Positions 33,591 through 46,226 of a DNA stretch of 64,000 bases are shown piece by piece. Below the pieces are notes generated by a model. It was not told where the DNA came from, made no database searches, and was given only the letters and a program-made list of their open reading frames with translations. Position numbers and translations under genes: made by a program. Where the stretch lies: positions 186,001 to 250,000 of the forward strand of contig BSBM01000152.1 in NCBI GenBank assembly GCA_027924585.1, in the 5' to 3' direction. This DNA comes from Larix kaempferi. Its lineage: Eukaryota > Streptophyta > Pinopsida > Pinales > Pinaceae. The number at the start of each line of letters is the position of its first letter. Positions within the stretch are counted from its first letter, which is position 1.

Positions 33591-35499
33591 TGGCAATTCT
33601 TTTTATTTTGAAGCCTTCATGGACCATAAACAAATTCCCTTATTGTTAAACTTTATTCCTCAAGGTTGGTTTTGATAGGACTTCAAATATCATTAGTGAA
33701 ATTAATAGTCAAATATTCAAAGCAATGAGCACTCTATAAAAACTTAAATTCAAATATGTATGCAAAAAAAACAATAAGTTAGAATTACCTTGCAAATGTT
33801 TATTTATGTCCATGATTCATCCTTAAACCAAAGGTAATGTGTGTACAACTTCACACATAAAATGATAGATCTCGTGAGAAATTTAGTGGAAATCTATTGT
33901 AAGATACTTCCTTCAGATGGATGTTGGAACAAAATGTGAGAATATATTTAAATTTTAGATAAGAAAATTAGTACATAAATTTAAATTGAAATGATTGCAA
34001 AAATTAGTATATAGGTTTGTGGGTCCATTTGTAAACCTTTAAAAATCCCCACTTTCCATCTAATAGAACCTTCTCAAATTTCACTTGAAGTTTAGATGTG
34101 TAATACTCCATGTACACTAGATATTGTAGATAATTTTTAAACATACAATCGTGCACATATCTTTTTAAAATGTACCATTGGTAGTAAATTATTGTGACAT
34201 ACCCATTACCCTGATTATCCAGTTGGGGAATGGGGTACAATTTTTTTTTTCTTTACCATGTTCAAGACAAGGTGATACATAATTCAAATTCTATATCATT
34301 AGCTTCATTAGCAATAAAGAGAAACTTTAACCTATTAGTCCTTAATGAGATAAGTATGCACATCATGTTATTCATCTACTTATGGGTAAGACATTAAATC
34401 ACATTCTTTCTCCATCTAACACTTTCCATAAATTAATTTATTGTTTCATGAAACCATCACTTCTTTATCATAGGTTTTAATATCCTTAAAGTCTATCCAA
34501 TCACATGAATCTTATTCACAACCAGATCATTAGTTGATCTTCACTAATTCTTGGTCCTAAACTTCAACATTTTACAAGCATAACCCATTCCATAAACTCC
34601 ATTTAGGCTTGGTTAACTATGCAATAACTTTCCTGCATCAAGGGAATGTTTGACCCATATCCTTTTCCTGGTTACACAACATACACAAGCACAATAACAT
34701 CTATTACAATAGCATATACAACTACATGTTCAACAAATTATTTATCTTAATCCAACATTTAACTTTAAACATAAGGAGTAACTACACAATCATAACCATT
34801 ATAATATTACTGGGAACATCAAGCATTTCTCAAACATGATTTCAATCATTTAGTTATCGCTTCATGTGAACTAGAAATTGTAAGACACGTTGTTCTTGTT
34901 ACAAGTATGCAACATTTATTTTACATGCATCTTATTCATATTAAATGTAGTTGGCTTGTCGTTCCTACAAGTACTTCTTTCTAGCCTAACAATACCTTAC
35001 CGCATTTCTATTTATGCATGAATACATGAATTCTATTTACACACATAATAATAAGGTGGCATATTCTGTCATTCTCTCCGCAGGATATGACCCTTGAACT
35101 TCATCATGAATTCTAACTATTGCAATGATATATTAATATGATTGCACATACATACAATATTCACCATGTTATTATATTCACACTCTATGTAATGCTCACA
35201 CATGCTTATCTTTAGCAATGCATTCATCAACCGAATAACCACTAGTTAATGTATACCAAATGGAGCACATTTATTCAACTTTTGAAACCTTCAAGTAATG
35301 AAACATTGAATATACACTACTATGCTTTGAATAGATTATAGCATTAAATCACGAAACTAGTTATTTAACTGGATAAAGGTTATCAATGCAATACATCCCT
35401 TTGGTTGAATATCCATTTCATCATTAATCTTGTTCAACTAATTGTAAGTATGCATTATCATAATAGATGGAAACATGAAAACATTTTTGACATGATTAA

Positions 35500-35620
35500 A
35501 CAAAATCACATAATCAAATAGCAAGGAGTCAACATAAATAAAATACTTATATGAAAAAGGAAAATCCTGAGTGACTAAATGCGTGGTTGGAACGTTCCAC
35601 CCAACCATAGGCCAGCTGTG
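35500..35620. repeat. Family C repeat, left of copia A
   Basis: A 25-base block at 35591-35615 (starting aacgttccacccaacc) is identical to 49926-49950 in the solo-LTR-like unit inside gypsy D, and the flanks are loosely alignable. The sequence resumes right of copia A at 40889-40969 (cgagctaggca against cgagctgggca). This was the target of copia A and B. Confidence 0.6.
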
Positions 35621-36234
35621 TGTTAGAAAAACAGGATCGCAGAGCAATAACAATAAACAGAAATGCAAATATAATCACACATACACATTACAAGAGAGAC
35701 ACAGATATATCGTGGTTCACCCAACTTGGGCTACGTTTACACTGAATTTGCCAGTCCTTATTATTATTACCGTCCAGCAAGGTGAAGGGATACAACCTGC
35801 AGCACAACCGCTGCACTTCCTCTTCTCTATTTCACAGTCTCTCTCTTGATCTCAGAGATCTTTACAATGCATAAAACCTAATACATCCTCATCCCTAGCC
35901 GTATTACAATGTCTTTATTTTATAAGGAAAATACAATTGGAAAATACCACGAGATACCCAAAACCATGGGCCCGCAAAACAGCTGGCGAAAACAGCCCCA
36001 AAAATTTTCTTTGGGGGAGTTGCCCCCGAACCCCTGTCGGGGGACCGCTGGCCCTCGGATCCCCCAACCAGGGGGGATGGTCCCCCCTGGAACCCCGTGG
36101 GGGGGCAATGCCCCCCCACACCCTCCCGCTAGGGTGACTGTACAGTCCACCTACATATCATATAAAACTGGGGTGCAAACACGGCTGATACAATATCATC
36201 TATGAGACTAGAAGATCTGGCTCCACAACCAACA
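35621..36234 (-). repeat. 3' LTR of copia A (614 bp)
   Basis: It is a near-copy of 40273-40888 with scattered substitutions, concentrated in the GC-rich hairpin block (about 36003-36128). A TATA-like ttttatatga (minus) is near 36160-36170 and an AATAAA (minus) near 35912. Confidence 0.95.
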
Positions 36235-36250
36235 ATCTCCCACTTGGAGA
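36235..36250 (-). other. Polypurine tract of copia A
   Basis: On the minus strand tccaagtgggagat abuts the TG start of the 3' LTR. Confidence 0.7.
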
Positions 36251-36319
36251 CTGATCACAGCAACTCCACCGCCGCTGCACTTGCTGGACTTGGACTTGGC
36301 AAATTTCTCCTCTTCACCT

Positions 36320-39300
36320 TCATGCTAGAAGGCCAACTGAAACTGAGCATGAACTCAGTTTCTCTCTGGTCACTACCTTTGTGAACATGTCTACAGGATT
36401 CTGGATAGTATGTATCTTTTCCAGCTTCAACAGTTCATCTTCCAGAACATAGCGTATGAAATGGTGCTTGAGTTGTATATGTTTAGTCCTGGAATGGAAT
36501 GTCGAGTTCTTTGCAAGCTGAATGGCACTCTGGCTATCACTATACAATCTGCTATCCCTCTACTTCTTACCCACTTCCTCCATAAACCTCTGCAACCAAA
36601 TCATCTCTTTACTAGCCTCTGTAATGGCAACATATTCTGCTTCTGTTGTTGAAAGTGCAACAACCTTCTGTAGTTTCGAAATCCAGTTTACTGTTGTTCC
36701 ACCTACAGTAAACACATACCCTGTGGTGCTCCTCCTGCTATCCTTGTCACCTGCCATATCTGCATCAATATATCCCTGTAGAACAGTGTCTGAACCTCCA
36801 AAACATAATGCCTCAGTGGTAGTACCTCTCAAATACCTGAGAATCCACTGTATTTCCTTCCAATGTTCTTTACCTAGATTCTTCATATATCTACTCACAG
36901 CTCCCACTACATGTGCAATATCTGGTCTTGTGCACACCATGGCATACATCAAGCTGCCAACTGCTGATTGATAGGGAATCTTGGACATGTAGTCTGTCTC
37001 TTCTTGTGTTTTGGGACACATTTCCTTTCTTAGATTGAAATGGCTAGCCAAAGGTGCACTTACAGCTTTTGCATTCTGCATTCTGAACCTCTCCAACACC
37101 TTTTGTATGTACTCACTTTGAGACAATGTCAATTTACGATTTTTCCTATCTCTCGTTATTCTCATACTAAGGATTCGCTTCGCAGCACCCAAATCCTTCA
37201 TCGCAAATGAATTAGCTAGCTTCCTTTTGAGTACATTTATATCCTGCATGTCAGACCCTACAACAAGCATGTCATCCACATATAATAACAAGATAATATA
37301 TCTTCCATTGTCTAGCTTCTTGAAATAAACACAGTGGTCAAAATGACATCTACTATAACCTTGTTCTGTCATAAACCTATCAAACTTTAGATACCACTGC
37401 CTTGGAGCTTGCTTCAAGCCATACAAGCTCTTTTTCAACCTACATACCAGATCCTCCTTACCTTTGACCTCATACCCTTGTGGCTGCTGCATATATATTT
37501 CTTCCTCCAAATCCCCATGGAGGAAGGCTATTTTTACATCTATTTGTTTTAGATGCAAATCTTCTACCGCCACTAGACTTAAGATAGTCCTAATTGAAGT
37601 CATCTTAACAACAGGAGAAAATATTTTATCAAAATCTATACCTTTCTTCTATGCAAACCCCTTTACAACAAGTCTGGCCTTGTACCGCTTCTTACCTCCT
37701 TCTTCTTCCTTCAACTTGTAAATCCATTTGTTTTGCAATGCTATTTTACCAGCAGGCAACTGAACCAAATCCCAAGTCTGGTTTCCTACCAATGAGAACA
37801 TCTCCTCATTCATGCCTTGCTCCCACTTCTTTCTAGTTTCCACCTGCATTGCTTCTTCATGACATTCTGGTTCACCAAAATCAGTCATCAATAAATAATA
37901 CATTGAAGGAGAGTATCATTCAAGGAGTCTACTTAACCTAGTAGATCTTCTTACAGTTGCAGGAGTTTCAGGTACTTGCTGCTGCTCTTGATTTTCTGGC
38001 ACCTTTGGAACTTCATTTTCTTTAATTTCATCAAGCACTATGTACTCTGTGTTTTCCTTTTCCTGTTTCTTTCCCTGCAACTGATCTTTATACATGACCT
38101 TTTCAATGAATATCACATCTCTACTCCTGATGATTTTGTTATTTTCATAATCCCATAAACGATAACCAAATTCATCAACCCCATATCCAATAAAGGTACA
38201 TTTCTTGGATTTAGCTTCAAGCTTTGTTCTATTTTCTTTATCAATATGAACAAATGCTTCACAACCAAACGTTCTCAGAAATGAGTAGTTTACCTTTTTA
38301 TCTATCCATGCTTCCTCTGGAATACCACCATCCAAAGCACTTGAAGGTCCTCTGTTTATTAAATAAACAGTAGTATTTACAACATCCTCCCAAAAATGTA
38401 AGGGCAACCCTGGATGCAGACTCATACACCTTGCACGCTCCATGATCGTTCTGTTCATCCTTTCTGACACACCATTTTCTTGTGGTGTTCCTGGGACTGT
38501 CTTCTCTCTACAAATCCCATGGTATGAACAGTAACTATCAAACTCCTTGCCGCAGTACTCACCTCCATTATCAAATCTGAGACACTTCAATCTTTTTCCT
38601 GTCTCATTCTCAACCAAAGCTTTCCACTTCTTAAAAGTAGCAAACACATCAGATTTTTGTCTAATGCAATAAAACCAAGTTTTTCTAGTTGCATCATCAA
38701 TAAATGTAACATAATAATGAGAGCCACCAAGATATTGTACCTAAGTCGATCCCCATACATCTGTATGCACAAGCTCTAATTTTTAATTCTTCTTCTGTTT
38801 CCCAACCTTGAGAAATCTGACTCTCTTCTGTTTTCCATAAACATAGTTTTCACAGAATTCCAAACTTACCTGCTTCAAATCTGGCAGCAACTTCCTTGAG
38901 TGGAGAATCTGCATCCCCTTCTCACTCATGTGGCCAAGCCTATGATGCCACAATGTTGTATATGTTCCTGTGGAAGCTAAAGAGATAGAATGGTCAGTAT
39001 TATGAGGACATAAATACAACGTACCTACTCTGTCTCCTTTTTCTATCACCATTGATTCTTTAGTGATCTTCCACCACTTTTCTCTGAACATATATAGACA
39101 GCCGCCATCTCCCAACTGCCCTGTTGAGATCAGATTTCTTTTCATAGCAGGAATATTCCTAACTTCTTTCAACAACGAATCAGTTCCATTCTTAACTTTT
39201 ATCCATACCTTACCCATTCCAACAATTTTACATGGCTCATCATCACCCAATAAAACATGTCCAAAGTCGCCAGGAACATACTCATGAAAGTATTTCCTAT

Positions 39301-39490
39301 GGGGTGTATCATGACATGAAGCTCCTGAATCCACTACCCAATAATCACTAGTATTATCTAATGAAAGAATCAAAGCATCTTGTAACACATCATCTGCTAC
39401 ATTTGCTTCCTGGGTAGTTTCCTTCTGTGCATCTTATTTCTTCTTTAGAGATTTGCAGTGTTTCTTCAGATGTCCTTTCTTACCACAGTT
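36320..39490 (-). pseudogene. Copia A pol: protease, integrase, RT, RNase H
   Basis: The minus strand encodes, in order: a zinc-knuckle remnant (NCGKKGHLKKHC, first Cys region broken by a stop near 39490), the protease site WVVDSGASCHDT (about 39330), the pre-integrase zinc site (WHHRLGHMSEKG), and the integrase core with all three acidic residues visible (HTDVWG, RFDNGGEY, QENGVSERMNR). RT follows with catalytic LYVDDMLV (about 37260-37290), then RNase H (DADMAGDKDSRRSTTGY; STTEAEYVA) and a C-terminal SRTKHIQLKHHFIRY near 36450. Stops interrupt the frame near 39433, 38785, 38740, 37908 and 37650 and one lies before the last RNase H segment. It is inactive but well preserved, younger than copia G or E. 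Confidence 0.92.
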
Positions 39491-40206
39491 CTAGCACTCT
39501 ATCTTTCCCAGTCTAGACTTGGATTTGCCCATTTTAGACTTTCCATGATTACCTTGGCTCTTTCCTCTCTCCTTTTGTCTTCCCCTGCTCTCCATGGTCA
39601 ACGCATTACCTGATGTCTCACTTGTGTTTTCTCTTCGCATTTCCTCGCTAAGAATAACACCAATAACATCATCAAATTTCAAGGTGTTTGAACCAGAGAC
39701 AGAGTTACTTACAGCCATGACTGAGCTATTCAAACTTTCTGGCAATGAACACAATATTTGAAGAGCCCTAACCTCATCATCAAAGTTCACACTTACAGAA
39801 CTTAGCTGATTTGTAACCGTATTAAACTCATTTAAATGATCAGTAACAGATCCACCTTCAGACATTTTCATATTAAATAAACGCTTCATTAGAAATACCT
39901 TGTTGGAGGCCGAGGTTTTTCATACAACTTACCCAATGCGCTCATCAAACCCTCTGTTGTCGTTTCTTTTGAGATATTGAAAGCCACCGACGAAGCCAGG
40001 CTCAACCGTATTGTTCCCAGAGCCTTTCTATCAAGAAACTCCCATTCTTCATCCTTCATAGTCGTCGGCTGCTTTACTTTTCCTCCCAACGGTAGGAATA
40101 GATCCTTCTGGTACAGATAGTCCTCCATTTGCATCTTCCATAACCCAAAGTTTTGGCCGTTAAACTTCTCGACCTTAAACTTTCCTTCTTCTGCCATTGC
40201 TCCCAC
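39491..40206 (-). pseudogene. Copia A gag
   Basis: The minus-strand ATG at 40206 opens MGAMAEEGKFKVEKFNGQNF and WKMQMEDYLYQKDL, the usual start of copia gag. A frame change near 39900 breaks it after KLYEKP; the second part (MKRLFNMKMSEGGSVTDHLN ... LKFDDVIGVILSEEMRR) runs in another frame to 39491 and ends in a Lys/Arg/Ser-rich nucleic-acid-binding tail ahead of the zinc knuckle. Confidence 0.9.
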
Positions 40207-40257
40207 TCGAACCAGAAACCCTAGCTTCCTGCAGGTTTAACTGCCAAATAGACCTTT

Positions 40258-40271
40258 GGCTCTGAAACCAA
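40258..40271 (-). other. Primer-binding site of copia A
   Basis: On the minus strand attggtttcagagcc follows the 5' LTR end (CAACCAACA of the plus reading is the LTR start side; the end here is TTCTAACA). It is the initiator-Met tRNA site with one change (tggtTtcagagc). Confidence 0.75.
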
Positions 40272-40272
40272 T

Positions 40273-40888
40273 TGTTAGAAAAACAGGATCGTAGAGCAAT
40301 AACAATAAACATAAATGCAAATATACTCACACATACACATTACAAGAGATACACAGATATATCGTGGTTCACCCAACTTGGGATACGTCCACATTGAATT
40401 TGCCAGCCCTTATTATTATTACCGTCCAGCAAGGTGAAGGGATACAACCTGCAGCACAACCACTGCACTTCCTCTTCTCTGTTTCAAAGTCTCTCTCCTG
40501 ATCTCAGAGATCTTTACAATGCATAAAACCTAATACATCCTCGTCCCTAGCCATATTACAATGTCTTTATTTTATAAGGAAAATACAATGGGAAAATACC
40601 ATGGGATACCCAAAACCATGGGCCCGCAAAACAGCTGGCGAAAACAGCCCCAAAAATTTTCTTCGGGGCCATTGCCCCCGAACCCCCATTTCTCGGGGGC
40701 GCTGCCCCGGGACCCCCCAGCCATGGGGGATGGGCCCCCCTGGAACCCCGTGGGGGGGCGATGCTCCCCCACACCCCCCCCGCTGGGGTGACTGTACAGT
40801 CCACCTACTTATCATATAAAACTGGGGTACAAACACGGCTGATACAATATCATCTATGAGACTAGAAGATCTGGCTCCACAACCAACA
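40273..40888 (-). repeat. 5' LTR of copia A (616 bp) with hairpin block
   Basis: The promoter TATA-like ttttatatga (minus) lies near 40812-40821. Directly downstream (about 40795 to 40665 in transcription order) is a run of GC-rich inverted repeats such as ggggcattg/cgccccc-type and gggcccatcccc stems. AATAAA (minus) follows near 40568, so the hairpins fall in the likely R region. Confidence 0.92.
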
Positions 40889-40969
40889 CTGTGTTCATTA
40901 AACTTTCAACATAGTTTCCACTCTCGAGCTAGGCAACAAATCCACTAGGAGAATGATGATAATAAATAT
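40889..40969. repeat. Family C repeat between copia A and copia B
   Basis: It starts with the right CTGTG target copy of copia A, contains ctcgagctaggca alignable to 49985-49998, and is followed by the CTTAC target copy of copia B (40970-40974). Confidence 0.55.
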
Positions 40970-40974
40970 CTTAC

Positions 40975-41989
40975 TCAAGGGAAAAGCACACTGCGCAGTC
41001 AAAAGATTGAACTGTGTAGTAAATAAATAATTTTATTTTCTTTGCTTTAGGATTGCGTTTCTCCTAGCAAATACTTTTCTCTAAATTTTTCTTCATTTTT
41101 TGTTGAACACTTTACTTCACAAATTAACTGTGCAGAAATTAACTGCGCGGGGAGATTAATTGCGTGGAGATTAACCATGCATTTCAACTTTCTATTGCGC
41201 AGTGAACTTCACATAAATGCGCAATTCTTTAACTTCGCGAACTTGACTTCGCAGATTTCTCAGTTACTTCGGAAATCCTTTTTATTACACGTTACTCTTA
41301 ACTTTGCGGAACTCTTAAACAAACTTTATATTGAAATATTTCTTATTAGGACATAAGAACCAAAACATTTACTATGAAACTTATGCGCAGTTACTCGTAA
41401 AATAGAACTTTCACTTCGGTGAACTATTTGGAAATCTTGATTTCTTTTACACACAATAAATGTAAGCAACATTTATAGAAGTAAATCTGGAGAAGATGTG
41501 TGGCATGCAATATTCAACATTCTTGAGAATGAAACATAAAACTATAGACTTATATATTTACCACAGTAAACTGCACAACTTGCCTCAATACATGGAAATG
41601 AGTTTTCACTTGATTTTTTACTTTCACAGAGCTGGGGCTCTTCATACACTTCACGGGATGAGCTTCTCCTCCTTTTTCTCTTCTTACACATCTCTCTCTG
41701 GTCTTCAATTAAATTCTTCTATATATATGAATTGTATAACCACCGACTTAAGATCGCTTCAACTTGAAGCTACTATGATACATTTAAAACTGTAATAAAT
41801 TTCTACTTAAGAATTCTTGATATGCAGAATACTAATGCGATTACATAAATACTAACTTCACATGCACCGGATTGGCCACAAACTGACTGACTGTCTGACA
41901 TTCCAGACTGAAAAAAAAGACTAACAGACTTACTAATAGAGCCGGCGAAGTTAGATATGTGATAAACTCATAAATACATATTTACAACA
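40975..41989 (-). repeat. 3' LTR of copia B (1,015 bp)
   Basis: It matches 46227-46995 and 54664-54886 in sequence throughout (for example ggaaatgagttttcacttga; acttgaagctac; cataaatacatatttacaac). Its minus-strand ends are TGTTGTAAATATG and TTTTCCCTTGA; the unusual TGA-like end matches in both copies. The LTR holds many gcgcag/cgcagt words. Confidence 0.93.
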
Positions 41990-42000
41990 CCCCCCCTTAA
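41990..42000 (-). other. Polypurine tract of copia B
   Basis: ttaaggggggg (minus strand) directly precedes the TGTTG start of the 3' LTR. Confidence 0.85.
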
Positions 42001-42079
42001 TTATGAGCAGATGGGGATCATTAAACAAAAATAAAATATTACAAAATATTTCATAGTTGAAACATGCTCTGTGCATGAC

Positions 42080-45000
42080 AAAGTTTACTACGCAGAACTT
42101 GTAACTCCCAAACAACTTCGTAGATATTGAAATGTGTCCGTTGCCAATGGTTTTGTAAATATGTCTGCTACCTGATATTCAGACTTGCAAAATTCTAAAT
42201 AGATTTCTTTGTTGTTTATCAATTCTCTAATAAATGATACCTTGTGTTGATGTGCTTGGTTCTCTTGTGATATACATGGTTCTTTGACAGTGCAATAGCT
42301 GAATTGTTGTCGCAGTAAATGACTGCGGGTTCTTGCTGGTTCTACAACAGATCACTTAACATCCTCCGCATCCAAACGACTTGACATGCAGTGCTTGTAG
42401 CTGCAACATACTTTGTTTATGGTGTAGAAAGAGAGTTACTATGGCTTGTTTATTTGAAGCCCATGATACAACACATGTTCCTACATGAAATGTATTTCTA
42501 GATGTGCTTTTTCTGTCATCCATGCTGCCTCCATTATCGCTGTCAATGTATCTAATGAGTTTGAAATTTTCTAAGGTTGAATACAAAATACCAAAGTCTT
42601 TTGTTCCACTTACATACCTCATAATTATTTTACCTGCTTGCCATTGAGATTCTTTTGGTGACTCCATGAATATTGAGATTAAGTTAACTCCATACATGAT
42701 ATCGGGCCTTGTTGCTGTAATATACATAAGGCTTCCAGCAAGCCTTTTAAACAACGTAGGACCTAAATTGGATCCATCATCATCCTTGCTCAATTTCAAA
42801 CCGGTTATCATTGGTGTTGGAGCTGTCTTACAATTTAACATCTTAAATATGTTCAAGACATCACTTGCATACTTTGACCGTGATATAAATATGTCATTTT
42901 TAGTTTGTTGGACTTCAATGCCCATAGAATACTCCATAAGCCCTAAATTAGTCATTTCGAATTCACTTTCCACTACTGATCTAAATTCCTCTATGCCAAA
43001 ATCACCATTAAATATTAAATCATCTACATATAGCTAGACAATTAGCTTATTACCTTGTTGGTTGATTTTTGTGTATAACGTTGCCTCATATTAACATACA
43101 TTTGATAAACATGCCATGTCTTATGAGGTACAAAGGCCAAAACTGTTTTGATAGTGTCCATTCGAGCTACAGGTGCAAAAGTTTCATTGAAGTCTATGTC
43201 TGGCTGCTGAGTGAACCCCCTTGCTACCAATCTTTCCTTGTGCTTCTGCACATTTCCATCATCATCTTGCTTGGTCTTATAAATCCATTTCATGCTTATC
43301 ACATCGTTGTCCTTAGGAACATCAACTACATCAACTAATTCCCATGTTTGATTTTTCTTAATGCATTCTATTTCTTCATCCATGGCTTGTGCCCAAACTT
43401 TATCTTCAACAGTTTCTTCAAATGTTAGACGATCATTAACTTGAAAAAATAATGCAAAAACTGCGAATGAATTAAGTGTACCAGTCTCATATATCTCATG
43501 TAAAGTTCTTGTTTTTGTCGGAGTTGCTGGTGTCGAACTATGCGAACTGCTTGATGGAGTTTGGTGCGCACTTGGTGTGCTTGTCGGAGTTGCTTGAACT
43601 GTGACTTGTGTCAGAGTTCCTAGTGCCAAAACATGTTGCCCGGTCCTGGGAGTAGACGGAGCTGCAAAGTTCTTATTTACATGCGAAGTCTCAACCACAT
43701 CTTCTGCGATGTCATCATGTTCAACATGTGACACGATTTTAACATTTTTCTCTACAGATCCATCCCATGCTTCATTTTCTACAAACTGAACATCTCGACT
43801 GATAATAACTTTTCTTGCAACAGGATCATACAACTTGTATGCTTTTGTGTCTTCAGAATACCCAATAAAAATGCATTTTTGTCCTTTATTGTCTAATTTC
43901 CTTCTTAACTCATTTGGAACATTTGCATATGCTACACAACCAAAAAATTTTAAATGTGAAACACTATGTTTCATACCTATCAAAGATTCCCGTGGAACTT
44001 TGTTCTTCACGCTCTTTGTCGGACATTGATTCATGATGTAAACAGCAGTTTCCACTGCTTCAGCCCAGTATTCATTTGACAGATGCATGGCTGACAACAT
44101 ACTGCACACCATATCCATAATGGTTCTGTTCTTCCTCTCTGCGATATCATTCTGCTACGGTGTATATCGCGTAGTGAATTGCTTCTGTATGCCATGATTT
44201 TTTCAAAAAAATAAGAAATCATTTGAAACATACTCACCACCTCTATATGTTCTTAAGATCTTGATGATGTAACCACTCTGCTTCTCTATAAGTGCTTTGA
44301 ACTGCTAAAAACAACCAAATGCATCAGATTGTGTTTTAGAAAATATGTCTAGGTTTTTCTTGTGAAATAATCGATAAATGTGAGAAGGTAAGTGCATCCT
44401 CCCATGGATGGTGTTTGCATTCATCCAAAAATATCAGAGTGCACAATTTCAAGTGGTGTGCGAGCTCTGCAAGACTTTCCACCTGGAAAAGTCTCTCTAT
44501 GATGTTTTCCAAAAATACAGCCTTCACAAATTCTCTATGGCTTTTCAATCAATGGCAATCCTTTCACCATGTCCTTCATGTGTAGTAGCTTCAACCCACC
44601 AAAATTCAGATATCCAAATATGAATTGCCATAACAAGGATTCATCCTTTATTTCTGTTTGAAATGCTGCTTGCATTTTTTTTATTGCTGTCTTTTTCTTC
44701 CTTGTCGCAGTGAATGTCTGCTTCTTTACTTTCTACTTTGAATGCAACTCCAGAATTTTCATTCTGTCTTTCATGAACAACTTGAGTTGTTTTTTATTTT
44801 ATGAATGGCCTTATCCTCAAAGGAAACAAGCAATTGCTTGTCATCTGCACTTCAACTATTAATTGATTGCTTGGATATATATTCTTGATCAGACAATGCT
44901 TTCCTATCATATGAACTATGTAGCCTTTTTCCATCACCTGTCCAATGCTCAATAAATTATGCTTCAAACCTTAAACATAATAAACATCAGGCATAAATTT

Positions 45001-45240
45001 CTACTCCCCTTGTTTGGTTAGAATATCAACAGCACCCTTACCCAAAACAGTAACTTGAATATTATTTCCAAGTGTGACATCAGTTTGAACTGATTTATCT
45101 AGACTAGAGAATAAATTTAAATTACCAGTCATATGATTGACACAGCCTGAGTTTAAATACCATATGTCATTTGAACTTTCTTGGACAACATTGCATTCAA
45201 GTGGAGATGCACATGCTAAGAACAATGAGTTGTTCATAGT
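42080..45240 (-). pseudogene. Copia B pol: protease, integrase, RT, RNase H
   Basis: In minus-strand order: protease site WYLNSGCVNHMTGN (about 45150) with the catalytic Asp changed to Asn; a badly decayed pre-integrase/integrase core (44900-44120), where the GGEY and QNDIAERKNRT segments are still visible around stops; integrase C-terminal part (NEYWAEAVETAVYIMNQ ... FIGYSEDTKAYKLYDP); RT N-terminal part (WELVDVVDVPKDNDVI, ARGFTQQPDIDFNETFAPVA). The RT catalytic LYVDDLI survives at about 43020-43040, just after a stop. RT-end/RNase H is at 42973-42356 (MESEFEMTNLGLMEYSMGIE, GSLMYITATRPDI), with tail fragments to about 42100. Many stops and frame changes make it a pseudogene. Confidence 0.9.
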
Positions 45241-45299
45241 GCTGTTGTTGCTTGACTGTGTTTGGTCTTGCTTTCCTTGGTCATACTGCTTCTTCCTGC

Positions 45300-46170
45300 A
45301 TTCATATGCGAAGTGTCCAAACTTCTTACAGAAATGACATTGAATTTTTTATTTATCATACCTTTGTCCACTTGGCTGATTGGGGATCTGATTCTGATCT
45401 CTACCAATGACATGTGCAGGGATGCTACTGTGACCTCCTCTGAAATAACTTCTTCCTCTGCCTCTAGAGTTTGATCTTCCCCTGCCTCTTCGATGACTTA
45501 TGGATGACTGTGCTGCAAATGCACCTTCCAGTGATGTATCTTAACTGTTGATTCTATGTTCATAATTGAGTAATGATGTTTGCAATTCATCAATTGTAAA
45601 TTGGGACGGATCTTTGTTTTCTTCTAGGGTCACAACTAAAGATTCAAATTTCTTTGGAAGAACTCTAAGATCTTTTTCAACAACCCTTTGGCCACCTAGA
45701 TTTTCTCCATGAGACTTTATTTGATTAACCAGAACAATAACACGAGTATAGAATGAGTCTACTGACTCTGTATCTTTAATTGACAGAGATTCAAAATCTC
45801 TTCTAAGAATTTGTAGTTTGAGAGTATTTACCTTGTTCAAGCCTTTATAGGAAGTTTTCAGTGTGTCCCATGATTCCTTAGTTGACGTCGCTGCTACTAC
45901 TCTTAGGAGTATGGATTCATGTGTCGCTTGATGTATGTGGAACAACGCATTTCCATCTTTCTTCCTCTATTCCCTTAAGACATCCTTCTCAGCTTGTGTG
46001 AGATTGTTATATGTTGTCAAATCTGTTGGTTCTGCATAGCCATTCTGAACTATTTCCCATACATCTTGACCTTTGAACAAAGCTTTCATAGTTAGAGACC
46101 AATATTCATAATTTTTACCAGAAAATATTGGAGTTTGCAAATTACCTGAATGGAAGCCATTCTTAATCAC
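45300..46170 (-). pseudogene. Copia B gag with zinc knuckle
   Basis: The minus strand gives LQTPIFSGKNYEYWSLTMKA near the start (46170), a stop near 45968, then HESILLRVVAATSTKESWDT and the UBN2-type core to 45541. An Arg/Gly/Ser-rich stretch (RRGRGRSNSRGRGRSYFRGG) then leads to an intact zinc knuckle C-x2-C-x4-H-x4-C (CHFCKKFGHFAYEC, about 45290-45345). Stops lie at both joins. Confidence 0.88.
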
Positions 46171-46208
46171 TTTTCCCTTTTGTAAATAGAATTTTATTTC
46201 TCCTTAAA

Positions 46209-46224
46209 CCTCACTCTGATACCA
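46209..46224 (-). other. Primer-binding site of copia B
   Basis: tggtatcagagtgagg on the minus strand, two bases from the LTR end, matches initiator methionine tRNA. Confidence 0.9.
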
Positions 46225-46226
46225 TA

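Larger units (their letters stand above)
31466..35499. other. 4-kb AT-rich interval without gene
   Basis: No coding sense is seen. A cluster of gatcgag/cgatcaag words lies at 32376-32620 and a TA microsatellite at 33550-33588. Much of 34400-35450 looks like decayed repeat DNA of unknown type. Confidence 0.5.
35621..40888 (-). mobile_element. Copia element A, full length, both LTRs and TSD CTGTG
   Basis: LTRs at 35621-36234 and 40273-40888 begin TGTTAGAAAAACAGG and end CAACCAACA (plus-strand reading). CTGTG flanks both ends (35616-35620, 40889-40893). The element is transcribed on the minus strand: 5' LTR at 40273-40888, primer-binding site, gag, pol, polypurine tract, 3' LTR at 35621-36234. 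Domain order protease-integrase-RT-RNase H defines Ty1/copia. Similarity to Tnt1/Tork (VGSDMQDI, MKDLGAAKRIL) suggests the Tork group. Coding regions contain stops and a gag frame change. Confidence 0.95.

Noticed and set aside
35904-36137. Several Gly/Pro-rich ORFs in the copia A LTRs (also 40556-40836)
   Set aside because: They are translations of the GC-rich hairpins in all frames and lie in LTRs; not genes.
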